Shown: one piece after another, positions 1 to 8,181 of the stretch
Numbering within the stretch: position 1 is the stretch's first letter
Layout of the letters: each line of letters begins with the position of its first letter
Origin: Actinomycetota bacterium
GTDB taxonomy: Bacteria; Actinomycetota; Acidimicrobiia; Acidimicrobiales; Ilumatobacteraceae
Direction: 5' to 3'
NCBI GenBank assembly: GCA_027592925.1
Contig: JAQCJO010000008.1
Coordinates: forward strand, 1 to 43,569
DNA: 43,569 bases
Translations under genes and position numbers: made by a program
Notes under the pieces: generated by a model
The model's database searches: none
What the model saw: the letters and a program-made list of their open reading frames with translations, nothing else
Told to the model about the DNA's origin: nothing

Positions 1-2
1 GC

Positions 3-131
3 TATCCAATTCATCACGATGGCATTTATCTCGGTAACGGTCAATATGTGCACGCTCCGCGCACGGGTGATGTCGTAAAAATTTCTGCAGTGTCGTGGTC
101 AAAGATTGTTGGCGTTGTAAGGCCAAAGTAG
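3..131 (+). CDS. NlpC/P60 family peptidoglycan hydrolase, C-terminal fragment
   Basis: This open frame runs in from the left edge and ends at TAG 129-131. It is absent from the ORF track because its start lies outside the window. The visible 42 residues include HHDGIYLGNGQYVHAPRTG, which matches the catalytic-His strand and following loop of NlpC/P60 cysteine peptidases (typical pattern HxGIYxGxGxxxHAP). Known members are secreted endopeptidases cutting peptide stems in the cell wall; the catalytic Cys and any signal peptide would lie upstream and are not visible. The next gene starts only 3 nt after the stop, so the two are probably co-transcribed. Confidence 0.8.
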   Translation, partial: YPIHHDGIYLGNGQYVHAPRTGDVVKISAVSWSKIVGVVRPK

Positions 132-133
132 GT

Positions 134-898
134 ATGAAGAAAGATTTTGCGCTCGCGCCACCAGGCTGGCAAGGAAGTTCATTTACCTCTGCTGGTATTT
201 CGCACGCCACGTACCGCAAAGGTGCAGGCCCAGGCGTTGTAGTTGTTCACGAAATACCTGGCATTACTCCAAGCGTGCTCGCATTTGCCGAGCGAGTAGT
301 TGATGCAGGATTCACGGTAGTGATGCCATTGTTGATGGGCGAGGTTGGTCAAGAACCGAGCGGAAAATATATGGCCAAGTCGATGAGCAAGATTTGTATC
401 TCGCGCGAGTTCACGACGTTGGCGATGCGACAGAAATCTCCTGTAATTAATTGGTTGCGGGCATTGGCAAAGCAGCTACATAACGAAGTGGGCGGTATGG
501 GTGTTGGCGCGATTGGTATGTGTTTTAGCGGTGGCTTCGCTCTCGGGATGATGGTCGACGACATCATGGTTGCGCCCGTGTTGTCACAGCCTTCAATGCC
601 ATTTTCGATGGGTGCTGCTCGCGGTGCCGACTTGGGTTTGAGTTTGGACGACGAAATAATTATTAAGCAACGCGCAGAAGCAGGGTGTCAAGTACTTGGC
701 TTGCGCTTCACTGGCGACAAACTTGTGGGCACGAGGTTCGCATCGTTGCAAAAATTACTTGGTGATGCGTTTATCGCTGTTGAGTTTGAGTCTTCTTCCA
801 AGAGCGACCATTCGGTGCTCACTGAGCAGGTTCAAGAATCTGGTGTGCTACGTGTACTTGAGTTTTTACAACAAAAACTCAAGCCAAATCACTCGTAA
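134..898 (+). CDS. Dienelactone hydrolase family protein
   Basis: An alpha/beta hydrolase of 254 residues. The family hydrolyses dienelactones or related esters using a Cys-Asp-His triad. Here the HEIPG segment (E40), the nucleophile elbow GMCFSGG with C130, GDK (D195) and DH (H226) sit in the expected order and spacing. I start it at ATG 134 rather than the track start at 95, because 95 lies inside the upstream NlpC/P60 frame and 134 follows that stop by 2 nt. The length fits the family (about 230-260). The 3' end overlaps the convergent yaaA gene by 20 nt. The substrate cannot be told from sequence; the nearby P450 makes a catabolic role possible but this is inference. Confidence 0.85.
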   Translation: MKKDFALAPPGWQGSSFTSAGISHATYRKGAGPGVVVVHEIPGITPSVLAFAERVVDAGFTVVMPLLMGEVGQEPSGKYMAKSMSKICISREFTTLAMRQKSPVINWLRALAKQLHNEVGGMGVGAIGMCFSGGFALGMMVDDIMVAPVLSQPSMPFSMGAARGADLGLSLDDEIIIKQRAEAGCQVLGLRFTGDKLVGTRFASLQKLLGDAFIAVEFESSSKSDHSVLTEQVQESGVLRVLEFLQQKLKPNHS

Positions 899-1613
899 CA
901 ACAAAGCGCGGATCGCGAAAACTCTGTAGCGATTTTGCTACCTGAGAACTCGACGTACAGGTTTGCACGAGATGACGAGCGAGCCTGCCTTTGGCGGCTT
1001 TAGCATCGTGACCACCGGCCTTGCCCGATTTTTCATTAATCGCCACCACAATATGTTTGGCCACAATGTTGGTGTCGAGAGTAAATGCGGCCCGATGCTC
1101 TTGGGGGAGCAAGTCAATGACCACTGATCCTTTAAATTTTTTGTTGAGCATGGCCGAGAGGTCATCGTGCCACCAGCGCGAAAGTAGTCCCAAAGGTGCA
1201 AGTCTGACCCCCATCTTGAGGCGATAGTCGGGCACGGGTTCATCGGCACCAACCGCACCTAAGAGGCCAGAAATAACGATGATGCTGCTGAGCGCGCGGT
1301 CGCGTTGTGCTCTAGTGAGAGTTGCAATATCGAGGTGATCCCAAACCACACCTGTGTAGCGCGCGAAGGCGGGTAGTGATGGCGAACCACGCAGGCACGA
1401 ATTGGCTTGGCGTGCTCGGTCAAGGTGTTTACCCTTTACCCCGAGCAATGTTGCGTCACCACCTTTGAGCGCCTGGAGCCGATCGACAAGTGCTTTTCTC
1501 TGAGTGATTAAAGATTTTCCGCATGCACCCGAAGATTCGCGCCAAGGCTTACTTATTGCCCCTCCTTCAGCCTTGCCTTCGGAAGGCGGGAGCAAGATAA
1601 ATAACGAAGCCAC
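879..1613 (-). CDS. yaaA: YaaA family (DUF328) peroxide-stress protein
   Basis: The N-terminus reads FILLPPSEGK, the hallmark of the YaaA/DUF328 family; E. coli YaaA limits free iron and DNA damage during peroxide stress. The product is 244 residues, close to the usual 240-260. The ORF track extends to 2222, but that part is antisense to the P450. I choose GTG at 1611-1613, which puts the PPSEGK motif at residue 8 or so as in homologues. A TACTTT hexamer ending exactly 6 nt before this GTG looks like a leaderless -10 element and supports the start. The C-terminal part includes conserved DLLPQEHRAAF and a basic, Ala-rich stretch. The gene is divergent from the P450 with 39 nt between start codons. 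Confidence 0.85.
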   Translation of the reverse strand: MASLFILLPPSEGKAEGGAISKPWRESSGACGKSLITQRKALVDRLQALKGGDATLLGVKGKHLDRARQANSCLRGSPSLPAFARYTGVVWDHLDIATLTRAQRDRALSSIIVISGLLGAVGADEPVPDYRLKMGVRLAPLGLLSRWWHDDLSAMLNKKFKGSVVIDLLPQEHRAAFTLDTNIVAKHIVVAINEKSGKAGGHDAKAAKGRLARHLVQTCTSSSQVAKSLQSFRDPRFVVTSDLA

Positions 1614-1652
1614 GACACGAAAGTATGGCGCACCCCAAAGTAAAGTTGTGGC
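1614..1652. promoter_or_regulatory. Divergent yaaA / P450 promoter region, two leaderless-type -10 elements
   Basis: Only 39 nt separate the two start codons. On the minus strand TACTTT (1620-1625) is followed by 6 nt and the yaaA GTG. On the plus strand TAAAGT (1641-1646) is followed by 6 nt and the P450 ATG. Neither start has a convincing Shine-Dalgarno. The geometry fits transcription starting at or within a base of the start codon. Confidence 0.55.
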
Positions 1653-2870
1653 ATGTACGAAGTGAAACCTGCAACAAGTTGGACGACCGATTTTGATCAT
1701 GCCGACCCCGCATACAACGCCAATGCCCATGAGATTTGGGACGAGTTGCGCGAAACTTGTCCGGTTGCGCACACCGACCGCTATGGCGGGGCGTGGTTGC
1801 CAGTACGTCATGAAGATGTGTCGGCAATTGCTCGTGACACCGATCATTTTTCTTCCGAGGGTGCAGTGCTCTCCAACAAGCCACCGAGGGACGAATGGAT
1901 TTCCAACGCCCCAATAGGCGGAGCACCGCCGATCACTTCTGATCCACCATTTCATGCCGATGCAAGGCGTCTGTTGCTTCCTGCGTTTAGCCCACAAGTG
2001 ATCAACGAATGGGAGCCCGAGATTCGTCGTCTCTGCAACGAGCTGATCGACAACATGGGCGAGTCCCTGACTGTCGATGCAGCGGTTCAGTACGCACAAA
2101 ACATTCCTGTGTACGTGATTGCCCGCATGCTTGGTTTGCCAGTAGAAGACAGTGACTACTTTCGCGACACCGTGCACTTGGTGCTCGAAGGTATTGGTGC
2201 ACCATTTGGTGAGCGTCAGCAAAGTTTTGAGCAGCTTGACGCATATTTGTCAAAGCACGTGCAAGATCACATTGAGAATCCAAAAGATGACCTCATTGGC
2301 TTTTTATTGAATGCAAGAATTTATGACCAGCCGTTGTCGCCAGCGCACGTTGTTGGCACCATCATCTTGTTGATGGTTGCGGGCATTGACACAACTTGGA
2401 GTGCGATTGGTTCATCCATTTGGCACCTCGCGCAGTATCCATCTGATTTGGCGCGCATGGTCAATGAGCCAGAACTTCTTCCAACCGCAATCGAAGAGTT
2501 GTTGCGCGCGTATGCACCAGTAACGATGGCGCGCATTGTGAGCAAAGATGCCACGATCGGTGGTTGCCCTGTCAAGCGCGGTGACTCTGTGTTGCTGCCG
2601 TTTCCTGCAGCCAATCGCGACCCAGAGGTTTTCGATCGCGCCGACGAGGTGGTGATTGATCGCGAAGAGAATCGCCACGTCGCTTTCGGACTCGGCATAC
2701 ATCGTTGTTTGGGATCGAACTTGGCGCGACTCGAGTTACGAGTAGCCGTAGAAGTCTTTATCGCACGGTTTCCCAAGTTTGACCTAGCAAATGCCGATGC
2801 AGTGACGTGGAGCCTTGGCCAAGTACGCGGCCCGCGCAAGTTGCCGGTGCGTATTGTGCAACGCTCGTAA
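1653..2870 (+). CDS. Cytochrome P450
   Basis: A soluble class I bacterial P450 of 405 residues. The I-helix oxygen-activation motif AGIDTT is at residues 243-248, the K-helix ExxR is in EELLRAYAP, and the heme-binding loop FGLGIHRCLG places the axial cysteine at C352. It has no signal or membrane segment, so it should be cytosolic and use a ferredoxin and reductase, which are not encoded here. ATG 1653 sits 6 nt after a TAAAGT hexamer, suggesting a leaderless message. The helicase gene follows after 3 nt. Substrate is unknown; bacterial P450s of this shape act on steroids, fatty acids or xenobiotics. Confidence 0.93.
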   Translation: MYEVKPATSWTTDFDHADPAYNANAHEIWDELRETCPVAHTDRYGGAWLPVRHEDVSAIARDTDHFSSEGAVLSNKPPRDEWISNAPIGGAPPITSDPPFHADARRLLLPAFSPQVINEWEPEIRRLCNELIDNMGESLTVDAAVQYAQNIPVYVIARMLGLPVEDSDYFRDTVHLVLEGIGAPFGERQQSFEQLDAYLSKHVQDHIENPKDDLIGFLLNARIYDQPLSPAHVVGTIILLMVAGIDTTWSAIGSSIWHLAQYPSDLARMVNEPELLPTAIEELLRAYAPVTMARIVSKDATIGGCPVKRGDSVLLPFPAANRDPEVFDRADEVVIDREENRHVAFGLGIHRCLGSNLARLELRVAVEVFIARFPKFDLANADAVTWSLGQVRGPRKLPVRIVQRS

Positions 2871-2873
2871 TTA

Positions 2874-5093
2874 GTGACCAACTCTCAACCCCCGCACTCC
2901 ATCGATCTGGACGGGCTAAACCCCGATCAACGCGATGCCGTGCTGCACCCAAGCGGACCATTACTTGTTGTAGCCGGCGCTGGTTCGGGCAAAACTCGCG
3001 TGCTGACGCAACGCATTGGGCATCTCATTGCAACGGGCACGCACCCGATGCACATCTTGGCAATCACGTTTACCAATAAGGCGTCGCAAGAAATGCGCGA
3101 GCGAGTGGCGGCAATTGTTGGGCCAGTGGCCAAGCAGATGTGGGTGAGCACATTCCATGCTGCGTGTGTGCGTATTTTGCGCACGCAAGCCGAGCACATT
3201 GGTTATCCAAAAACATTTTCAATTTATGACCAAAGCGACTCAACGCGATTAGTGGGCTATTGTATGAGAGACCTCGGCCTCGACCCAAAGCGTTTCACGC
3301 CTCGTGGTGTGCAAGCACGTATCAGCCTGTGGAAAAACGAGTTGGTTATCCCGCACGATGCGGCTTCGTTGGTTGATAACTCGATCGATGCAAAGTATGT
3401 CGATGTGTATCGCGAATACCAAAAACGTTTAGAACGCGCTGGCGCGATGGACTTTGATGACTTGTTGACCAACACGGTGCGACTATTTCGCCAACACCCC
3501 GACGTATTGCGCACATACCAAGAGCGTTTTAAGCATATTTTGATTGACGAATATCAAGACACCAACATGGCGCAAAACGAGATCGTGCTGTTGCTAGGTG
3601 CGCTGCACCACAACGTGTGTGTGGTGGGCGACACTGACCAGAGTGTGTATCGCTTTCGCGGAGCCGACTTTCGCAACATCATGCAATTTGAAAATGCGTT
3701 TCCCGAAGTGACGACTGTGGTGTTGGCGCAAAACTATCGCAGCACGCAAACCATTCTGGATGCCGCAAACGCCGTCATCACGAACAATGTTGATCGCAAG
3801 CCCAAAGATTTGTGGACCGACTTGGGTCAGGGTGAAAAAATCATTCGTTACTTTGCGGATGACGAGTTTGGTGAGGCTAATTGGGTCATCAATTGGCTCA
3901 AAGAGGTGCACGACTCTGAGCATCGACCGTGGAGTGACTTTGCTATTTTCTACCGCACTAACGCGCAGAGCCGCGTGCTGGAAGAGTCACTCATCCATCG
4001 CGGAGTGACCTACAAAGTTATTGGCGGCACCAAGTTTTATGATCGTCGCGAAGTTAAAGACGCACTTGCGTATTTGCGTTTGTCGTACAACACTCTTGAC
4101 GAAGTGAGCCTCAAGCGAATTTTGAACGTGCCAAAGCGTGGCATCGGTGACACGACCATTGGCAAACTTGATGTGTATGCCAACGAGTGCGGGATCTCAT
4201 TTGCTCTCGCACTGCGCAAGGCGGCCGAGGCTGGTGTGGGTGCTGCTGCTCTGCGCGGAATTACTGCCTTTAATCAACTGATCGACGAGTGCCAGGCGCT
4301 TGTATCTGAAGGCCCAAGCGCGGTGTTGCGCCACGCGCTGAATGCTGGCGGATACATGAGTGAATTGAAGGCCGAAAATACGGTGGAGTCAGCCGGGCGC
4401 GAAGAAAACATCAACGAATTGATTGGTGTTGCTGCCGAATTTACTCAAGTTGACGAATTTCTGGAGCAGGTGGCGCTCGTTGCCGACACCGACCAATTGG
4501 ATTCAGATAATCACGTCACGTTGATGACGTTGCACTCTGCCAAAGGTCTCGAGTTTCCAGTGGTGTTTATTGTGGGAGTGGAGGAAGGAATTTTCCCTCA
4601 CAACCGCGCGCTCAACGATCCAGTTGAATTGGAAGAAGAACGGCGACTTGCTTATGTAGGCATCACACGCGCAAAAGAACAACTCGTGCTCAGTCATGCA
4701 TGGAGCAGAAGTCTGTATGGGTCGACTCAGTACAACCCACCATCCCGATTTTTGAGCGAGATTCCCGACGAGTTGATTCAGCGTGAAGGCAGTGTTGACT
4801 CTGGCGCGGACTCCGAGCGGTATAGTTTTCGTTCGCACGCCGATCGCGGCTATGCGCCGCAGCAACGCCTCAATCGCAACAACACCAATGTCGCGCCTGC
4901 ATCAACCGCGCAGCAACAAGATGCCAACCATGGGTTTCGAATTGGTGACGACATCGAGCACCCAACATTTGGCGAAGGCGTGATCATCGAGATTCGTGGC
5001 TCAGGCGAAAAAGCGGAGGCAACAATTCGTTTTCGATTGGTGGGAACCAAGCACCTCTCGCTGGCGTGGGCTCCGCTCAAAAAATCAAACTAA
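2874..5093 (+). CDS. pcrA: ATP-dependent DNA helicase PcrA/UvrD
   Basis: A 739-residue superfamily 1A 3'-5' helicase for nucleotide excision repair, mismatch repair and removal of RecA filaments. Visible motifs in order are the Q motif LNPDQRDAV (15-23), Walker A AGAGSGKT (34-41), Walker B/motif II DEYQDTN (from about 225), motif III GDTDQSVYRFRGA, QNYRST, VTLMTLHSAKGLEF and YVGITRAKEQL. The C-terminus has the Tudor-like RNA polymerase-binding module typical of PcrA (HPTFGEGVIIEI). The start is GTG at 2874, 3 nt after the P450 stop, so the two genes share a transcript despite unrelated roles. Full length with no missing motif. Confidence 0.96.
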   Translation: MTNSQPPHSIDLDGLNPDQRDAVLHPSGPLLVVAGAGSGKTRVLTQRIGHLIATGTHPMHILAITFTNKASQEMRERVAAIVGPVAKQMWVSTFHAACVRILRTQAEHIGYPKTFSIYDQSDSTRLVGYCMRDLGLDPKRFTPRGVQARISLWKNELVIPHDAASLVDNSIDAKYVDVYREYQKRLERAGAMDFDDLLTNTVRLFRQHPDVLRTYQERFKHILIDEYQDTNMAQNEIVLLLGALHHNVCVVGDTDQSVYRFRGADFRNIMQFENAFPEVTTVVLAQNYRSTQTILDAANAVITNNVDRKPKDLWTDLGQGEKIIRYFADDEFGEANWVINWLKEVHDSEHRPWSDFAIFYRTNAQSRVLEESLIHRGVTYKVIGGTKFYDRREVKDALAYLRLSYNTLDEVSLKRILNVPKRGIGDTTIGKLDVYANECGISFALALRKAAEAGVGAAALRGITAFNQLIDECQALVSEGPSAVLRHALNAGGYMSELKAENTVESAGREENINELIGVAAEFTQVDEFLEQVALVADTDQLDSDNHVTLMTLHSAKGLEFPVVFIVGVEEGIFPHNRALNDPVELEEERRLAYVGITRAKEQLVLSHAWSRSLYGSTQYNPPSRFLSEIPDELIQREGSVDSGADSERYSFRSHADRGYAPQQRLNRNNTNVAPASTAQQQDANHGFRIGDDIEHPTFGEGVIIEIRGSGEKAEATIRFRLVGTKHLSLAWAPLKKSN

Positions 5094-5113
5094 CAGGGCT
5101 TGCGCTTACGGTT

Positions 5114-5587
5114 TTAATCGTTCAAGTCAATGAGCAGAGTTCTCTGACCTTCGACGATCGGCGTGACATCAATCGGTTTTTGCAATTGATCAACCTGCAG
5201 AGTTCGGCCTTCGCAATCGGTGAAGGTATGCGATTGTTTGACTTGCGCGACTAAGCATTCAGAACTTCTGTCAGCAGGGTATGCGTAGTACACCTGCCAG
5301 CCCTTGAGAGGGTCGGTGCCGTTGTGCTCGATGACGATCGATCGCTTGCCGTTGACGTCACGCAAATCGGGATACAGAATTGGGCCATTTTTGGCGATCG
5401 ATTCGGCGACGTCGGTGACCTGACCCACCACAAATGTGCGGTTGCCCGGCACAACTTGGCGCTCAGTGCGGTCTGTAGCAAATGCGGCCATCAGCCACGT
5501 AAGGCCGAAGAGAACAGCAAAAAAGAGGAGCCCTCCCACAATTGGCAAAACCGCACGAGCGAGTGGGGAGCGCAGCCGTATTTTCAT
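5114..5587 (-). CDS. Membrane-anchored protein with degenerate Rieske-like fold
   Basis: About 157 residues from ATG 5587; the track start at 5647 adds an unlikely 20-residue leader. There is one N-terminal transmembrane segment (about residues 12-35, ARAVLPIVGGLLFFAVLFGL) and then an extracytoplasmic domain. Its second half (ILYPDLRDVNG, then C..., SHTFTDCEGRTLQV and VTPI) resembles the sequence order of a Rieske domain, but the paired CxH / CxxH cluster ligands are missing, so it probably does not bind a 2Fe-2S cluster (inference). It is divergent from the B12-binding gene and tail-to-tail with pcrA. Function unknown. Confidence 0.6.
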   Translation of the reverse strand: MKIRLRSPLARAVLPIVGGLLFFAVLFGLTWLMAAFATDRTERQVVPGNRTFVVGQVTDVAESIAKNGPILYPDLRDVNGKRSIVIEHNGTDPLKGWQVYYAYPADRSSECLVAQVKQSHTFTDCEGRTLQVDQLQKPIDVTPIVEGQRTLLIDLND

Positions 5588-5673
5588 GCTTCTAGTGTGG
5601 CCGATTGGCAAGTGGTATCGGCCGTTTTGCGGGTTGGAATAGGTCACTGTCGAGGGCGTAAGGTTCTGTAGTC

Positions 5674-6078
5674 GTGAAACGCCCTTACCGAGTTGTTGTG
5701 GCCAAACCAGGCCTGGATGGCCATGATCGTGGTGCCAAGACGATCACGCGCGCCCTTCGTGACCACGGCTTTGAAGTGATTTACACGGGTCTACACCAGT
5801 TGCCAGAACAGATTGCCGAAACCGCTCTGCAGGAAGACGTGGACGCTGTTGGCTTGTCGTTGTTGTCGGGGGCACACCTCACGTTGTTTCCACGAGTGAT
5901 GGAAGAACTGCGTGCGCGCGATCTTGGAGACGTGCTCATTTTTGGCGGAGGAGTAATTCCTGATGCCGACGCGATTGAGTTACGCAGTCAGGGTGTTGGA
6001 GAAATATTTGGGCCAGGAACCTCTTTGAAAGAAATTGCAACATGGCTTGAGCAAGCGCTCGATGCTCGAGAACAATAA
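5674..6078 (+). CDS. Stand-alone cobalamin-binding subunit of acyl-CoA mutase (methylmalonyl-CoA mutase type)
   Basis: A 134-residue protein that is only the B12-binding domain. It carries the DxHxxG motif as LDGHDRG (residues 15-21), whose His is the lower cobalt ligand, followed by SLLSGAH and the FGGGVIP strand-loop of the nucleotide-tail pocket. Such small subunits pair with a separate large TIM-barrel subunit that isomerises methylmalonyl-CoA and succinyl-CoA or a related acyl-CoA pair. The large subunit is not in the window. Start is GTG 5674. It is followed after 41 nt by sucCD, which use the same succinyl-CoA pool. It could instead serve an isobutyryl- or ethylmalonyl-CoA mutase. Confidence 0.85.
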   Translation: MKRPYRVVVAKPGLDGHDRGAKTITRALRDHGFEVIYTGLHQLPEQIAETALQEDVDAVGLSLLSGAHLTLFPRVMEELRARDLGDVLIFGGGVIPDADAIELRSQGVGEIFGPGTSLKEIATWLEQALDAREQ

Positions 6079-6107
6079 ACGCCAGAACAATAATCGCCAG
6101 AATAAAT
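6066..6107 (+). repeat. Short imperfect tandem repeat between B12-domain gene and sucC
   Basis: Three consecutive units of about 15 bp resemble GCCAGAACAATAATC: the first (GAGAACAATAAAC) contains the stop codon of the B12-domain gene, the second is GCCAGAACAATAATC, and the third is GCCAGAATAAATG. It ends about 12 nt before the sucC start. Likely replication slippage at the gene end; no function is evident. Confidence 0.6.
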
Positions 6108-6119
6108 GAAAGCTGAGCA

Positions 6120-7265
6120 ATGGATCTTTTTGAATATCAGGGCAAACAGTATTTTGCTCGGTACAACATTCCGGTATCTGCTGGTGGAGTGGCAACAACT
6201 GTTGATGAAGCTGTAGCAGTTGCCTTGACCGCGAAGTACCCAGTTGTTGTAAAAGCACAAGTACAAGTTGGTGGACGCGGCAAAGCGGGTGGAATTAAAT
6301 TGGCCAACGACGAAGCCGAAGTGCGCTTGCACGCCAAAAATATTTTGGGCATGGACATCAAGGGCCATGTTGTGAAGCGCGTGTGGGTAGAACACGCATC
6401 AGATATTGCCGAAGAGTATTACGCGTCGTTCACGCTCGATCGCGCAGCAAAGCAGCATCTATTGATGTTGAGTGCCCAAGGCGGTGTCGACATTGAAGAT
6501 GTTGCCGCAAAAGATCCAACTGCAATTGTCAAGTTGCACATCAACCCAATTGATGGGTTGTCGCTAGCAACTGCGCATCGTGCGTGTGTTGATGCCAAGA
6601 TTCCTGCCAAAGCACTCGACGGCGTTGCGGACATGCTCGTCAAGTTATACAACTGTTTCACCCAAGGCGACTGTGACTTGGCGGAAATCAACCCACTAAT
6701 TTTGAAACCAACCGGCGAGATTCACGCGCTCGATGCCAAAGTATCGCTCGATGTAAACGCATCGTTCAGGCATCCAGAGTGGGCCGAATATGCTGCGACC
6801 GAAGAGTTGGATGCACGCGAGCAACTTGCGCGCGAAAAGAATCTGCAATACATCGGGTTGGACGGCACAGTCGGCATCATTGCCAACGGTGCAGGCCTAG
6901 CGATGAGCACACTCGATGTTGTCAATCAGGTTGGTGGATCGGCCGCAAACTTCCTTGACATCGGCGGTGGCGCAAATGCCGAGTTGATGACGGCGGCGCT
7001 TGAAGTGATCAACTCAGACCCCAAGGTCAAGAGTATTTTGATCAATATTTTTGGTGGCATCACTCGTGGTGAAGAAGTTGCCAAGGGAATCGTTGAAGCA
7101 GTGAAGCGAGTTGCCCTGCGAGCCCCAATTGTTATTCGTCTTGATGGCACAAATGCCGACGAAGGTCGAAAGATCCTTGCTGATGCGGGAATTCCCGAAT
7201 CACAACTCATCAGTCGATCAACCATGCTCGAAGCCGCACGCGCCGCTGTCGAGATGGCCGAATAG
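6120..7265 (+). CDS. sucC: Succinyl-CoA synthetase beta subunit (ADP-forming type)
   Basis: A 381-residue beta subunit that, with SucD, interconverts succinyl-CoA and succinate with nucleotide phosphorylation in the TCA cycle. The start [10 protein letters not shown], the ATP-grasp stretch [17 protein letters not shown], the acid-rich ligand region EINPL and the C-terminal [13 protein letters not shown] and RLDGTN segments are all characteristic. Length matches the family (about 380-390). sucD follows with a 10-nt gap and a clear AGGAGA ribosome-binding site. Confidence 0.97.
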   Translation: MDLFEYQGKQYFARYNIPVSAGGVATTVDEAVAVALTAKYPVVVKAQVQVGGRGKAGGIKLANDEAEVRLHAKNILGMDIKGHVVKRVWVEHASDIAEEYYASFTLDRAAKQHLLMLSAQGGVDIEDVAAKDPTAIVKLHINPIDGLSLATAHRACVDAKIPAKALDGVADMLVKLYNCFTQGDCDLAEINPLILKPTGEIHALDAKVSLDVNASFRHPEWAEYAATEELDAREQLAREKNLQYIGLDGTVGIIANGAGLAMSTLDVVNQVGGSAANFLDIGGGANAELMTAALEVINSDPKVKSILINIFGGITRGEEVAKGIVEAVKRVALRAPIVIRLDGTNADEGRKILADAGIPESQLISRSTMLEAARAAVEMAE

Positions 7266-7275
7266 GAGAACTCGC

Positions 7276-8178
7276 ATGGCAATTTTTGTAGACCAAAACA
7301 CGAAGGTGATTGTGCAGGGACTGACGGGCGGCCAAGGGCGTTTTCATGGCCTGCGCAACAGGGCGTACGGCACGCAGGTTGTTGGTGGTGTCACGCCAGG
7401 AAAAGCCGGACAAGACGTAGAGGGAATTCCTGTGTTCGATTCGGTCGCCGATGCTGTTGCGGCTACAGGGGCAAACGCATCGTTCATTGCAGTGCCACCG
7501 AAAGCGGCACCAGCAGCGATTCTTGAAGCAGCCCGCGCAGGAATCGGTTTTGTTGTGTGCATCACCGAGGGCGTGCCGGCACAAGACGAAGCTCGCGTGT
7601 TTGCCACGCTGCAACGTGACTATCCCACAACGCGGTTGCTCGGCCCAAACTGCCCAGGAATTATTAGCCCGGGCAAGTGCAATATCGGAATTACTGCTGG
7701 CGAAATTGCGCAACTGCCAAGTGCGAGCGGACCGAACGTTGGAATTGTTTCTCGCTCTGGAACTCTCACGTATCAAGCGCTGTACGAGTTGAAGCAGCAG
7801 GGCATCGGTGTCAGCACATGCGTCGGTATTGGCGGCGACCCTGTGCCTGGAACTTCGTTTGTCGACTGCCTCGCACAGTTTCAGGCAGACCCAGAAACAC
7901 ACGCAATCATCATGATTGGCGAGATCGGCGGTTCAGCCGAAGAAGAGGCTGCAGAGTTCATCACCAATCATGTGACCAAGCCGATGAGTGCATACATCGC
8001 AGGTGTAACTGCACCTGCTGGCAAAAAGATGGGCCACGCTGGCGCCATCGTGTCTGGTGGCAAGGGCACGGCACAGGGAAAGATGGATGCATTACGCGCG
8101 GCTGGTGTTCAGATTGGTTTGAATCCAACCGAAGCCGGAATACTCATGGCGGAGATCGTTCGGACAATACGCTCTTAG
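7276..8178 (+). CDS. sucD: Succinyl-CoA synthetase alpha subunit
   Basis: A 300-residue alpha subunit. I use ATG 7276, preceded by AGGAGAA at 7264-7270; the track start at 7111 lies inside sucC. Features are the N-terminal CoA-binding Rossmann region ([14 protein letters not shown]), [20 protein letters not shown], and the active-site phosphohistidine region [18 protein letters not shown] near residue 245. Forms the heterodimer or heterotetramer with SucC. The acyltransferase gene begins 3 nt after its stop. Confidence 0.97.
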   Translation: MAIFVDQNTKVIVQGLTGGQGRFHGLRNRAYGTQVVGGVTPGKAGQDVEGIPVFDSVADAVAATGANASFIAVPPKAAPAAILEAARAGIGFVVCITEGVPAQDEARVFATLQRDYPTTRLLGPNCPGIISPGKCNIGITAGEIAQLPSASGPNVGIVSRSGTLTYQALYELKQQGIGVSTCVGIGGDPVPGTSFVDCLAQFQADPETHAIIMIGEIGGSAEEEAAEFITNHVTKPMSAYIAGVTAPAGKKMGHAGAIVSGGKGTAQGKMDALRAAGVQIGLNPTEAGILMAEIVRTIRS

Positions 8179-8181
8179 TAA

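Noticed and set aside
1614-2222. Upstream part of the 447-aa minus ORF
   Set aside because: Antisense to the P450; only the part from GTG 1613 shows YaaA conservation.
2321-2881. 186-aa minus-strand ORF
   Set aside because: Shadow of the P450 reading frame, no conserved motif.
7210-7902. 230-aa minus-strand ORF
   Set aside because: Antisense shadow of sucD.
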